Shown here in pieces: positions 5,196 to 5,583 of a stretch of 5,583 bases of DNA. The notes under the pieces were generated by a model that did not search any database, was not told the DNA's origin, and saw nothing but the letters and a program-made list of their open reading frames with translations. This DNA is from Methanobacteriota archaeon (lineage in GTDB: Archaea; Thermoplasmatota; Thermoplasmata; RBG-16-68-12): contig VBME01000049.1 in the NCBI GenBank assembly GCA_005878995.1, positions 1 to 5,583 of the forward strand. The letters run 5' to 3'. The position numbers and the translations under genes are program-made. How positions within the stretch are numbered: the stretch's first letter is position 1; every line of letters begins with the position of its first letter.

Positions 5196-5583
5196 TCACA
5201 GCTCGTCTTCCGGCGTGCGCGGTTGGGTCACGACCCGGCCCGGCGGTTCGGGCGACATCACCTGGACCGGGTTCCGTGGACGCCGCATCTGCAGGAGGAG
5301 CATCGCCACGAGGAGGACGATGACGATCGCCAATGCCATGTTGACGTACGACATCGTCTGCGTCGCCTGTTCCGCTCGTGCGTTCGACAGGTCCTGCCGC
5401 GTCTGGTTCAGCTGATTCCACAGGCTGCTGATCTGACTCCGGAGGTTCGCGAGGGCCGCCGCAGTCGCGGCATGGTTCGCGACTTGCGAGTTCTGCAACG
5501 CCGTGACCTGATTCTGCAGGGCCACCAGCTGGTTCTGCAAGGCTGTGATGTTCGCTTGGGCGTCCGAAAGCTGCGCCTGCAAC
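5196..5583 (-). CDS. Coiled-coil protein with C-terminal membrane anchor (5'-truncated by window edge)
   Basis: Only the last 128 or so residues are visible. The frame runs to the window edge, where the first possible start is a TTG at 5582, so the true N-terminus is probably outside. Counting from that codon, residues 12-34 hold heptads with I12, L15, L19, L22, V26 and L29 in a/d positions and the repeated unit ALQNQ. A further helical, Asn/Gln-rich stretch continues to about residue 75 (LRSQISSLWNQLNQTRQDLSNAR). One strong membrane segment follows at about 79-98 (NMALAIVIVLLVAMLLLQ), then RRPR and a Pro-rich acidic tail ending PEDEL. The basic residues after the segment suggest that the tail is cytoplasmic and the coiled coil outside. 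This C-terminal layout fits an anchored surface or S-layer-type protein, with the functional domain outside the window. I do not recognise a family. Confidence 0.75.
   Translation of the reverse strand, partial: LQAQLSDAQANITALQNQLVALQNQVTALQNSQVANHAATAAALANLRSQISSLWNQLNQTRQDLSNARAEQATQTMSYVNMALAIVIVLLVAMLLLQMRRPRNPVQVMSPEPPGRVVTQPRTPEDEL
5491..5553 (-). repeat. Three diverged 21-base tandem units encoding heptads
   Basis: TTCTGCAA or TTCTGCAG recurs at 5491, 5512 and 5533 on the plus strand, exactly 21 bases apart. On the minus strand each unit encodes seven residues with an LQN core (ALQNQLV, ALQNQVT, ALQNSQV). The units differ elsewhere, so this is an old internal duplication or selection on the coiled coil, not a recent satellite. 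Confidence 0.6.

Noticed and set aside
5491..5553. Repeats near the right end as a possible CRISPR array
   Set aside because: The units are contiguous 21-base repeats with no spacers, lie inside an open frame and encode coiled-coil heptads.

Overview
The window looks like a piece of a high-GC archaeal chromosome, most likely from an uncultivated Thermoplasmatota-type euryarchaeon. Three things point that way. One protein carries a DUF835 region, a family known mainly from euryarchaea. Four genes have a CTTTTA/CTTATG-type TATA box about 26-31 bases before the start codon, the spacing expected for leaderless or near-leaderless archaeal mRNAs. The one tightly coupled downstream gene instead has a Shine-Dalgarno sequence. 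This assignment is inference; there is no rRNA or tRNA gene to confirm it, and I see no mobile element or CRISPR array.

Left part (1-1164): an unrecognised small multi-pass membrane protein (43-591, frame open to the window edge), then a DinB/YfiT-like putative metal-binding protein (646-1164) with its own promoter. Its stop codon overlaps the stop of the next gene, which runs on the opposite strand.

Middle (1159-2906): a long minus-strand gene for a 7-TM membrane protein with a DUF835 region and a C-terminal Roadblock/longin-like module, a likely membrane signalling protein. Its TATA box sits at the centre of a perfect 10-bp inverted repeat (2774-2783 and 2798-2807), a strong operator candidate. 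The 149-base divergent region also holds the promoter of the cupin gene.

Right part (2907-5583): a cupin gene (GTG start, leaderless) followed 9 bases later by a retinol-dehydrogenase-like SDR, forming a two-gene operon. Next is an extended-SDR nucleotide-sugar epimerase with its own promoter, probably serving glycan or cell-surface sugar synthesis. It converges on a truncated minus-strand gene encoding a coiled coil plus a C-terminal membrane anchor. A perfect 8-bp hairpin lies between these two convergent genes and resembles a terminator for the minus-strand one.

The genes do not form one obvious pathway. The cupin-SDR pair is the only clear functional unit. The receptor-like protein and its symmetric promoter element are the most unusual part of the window.
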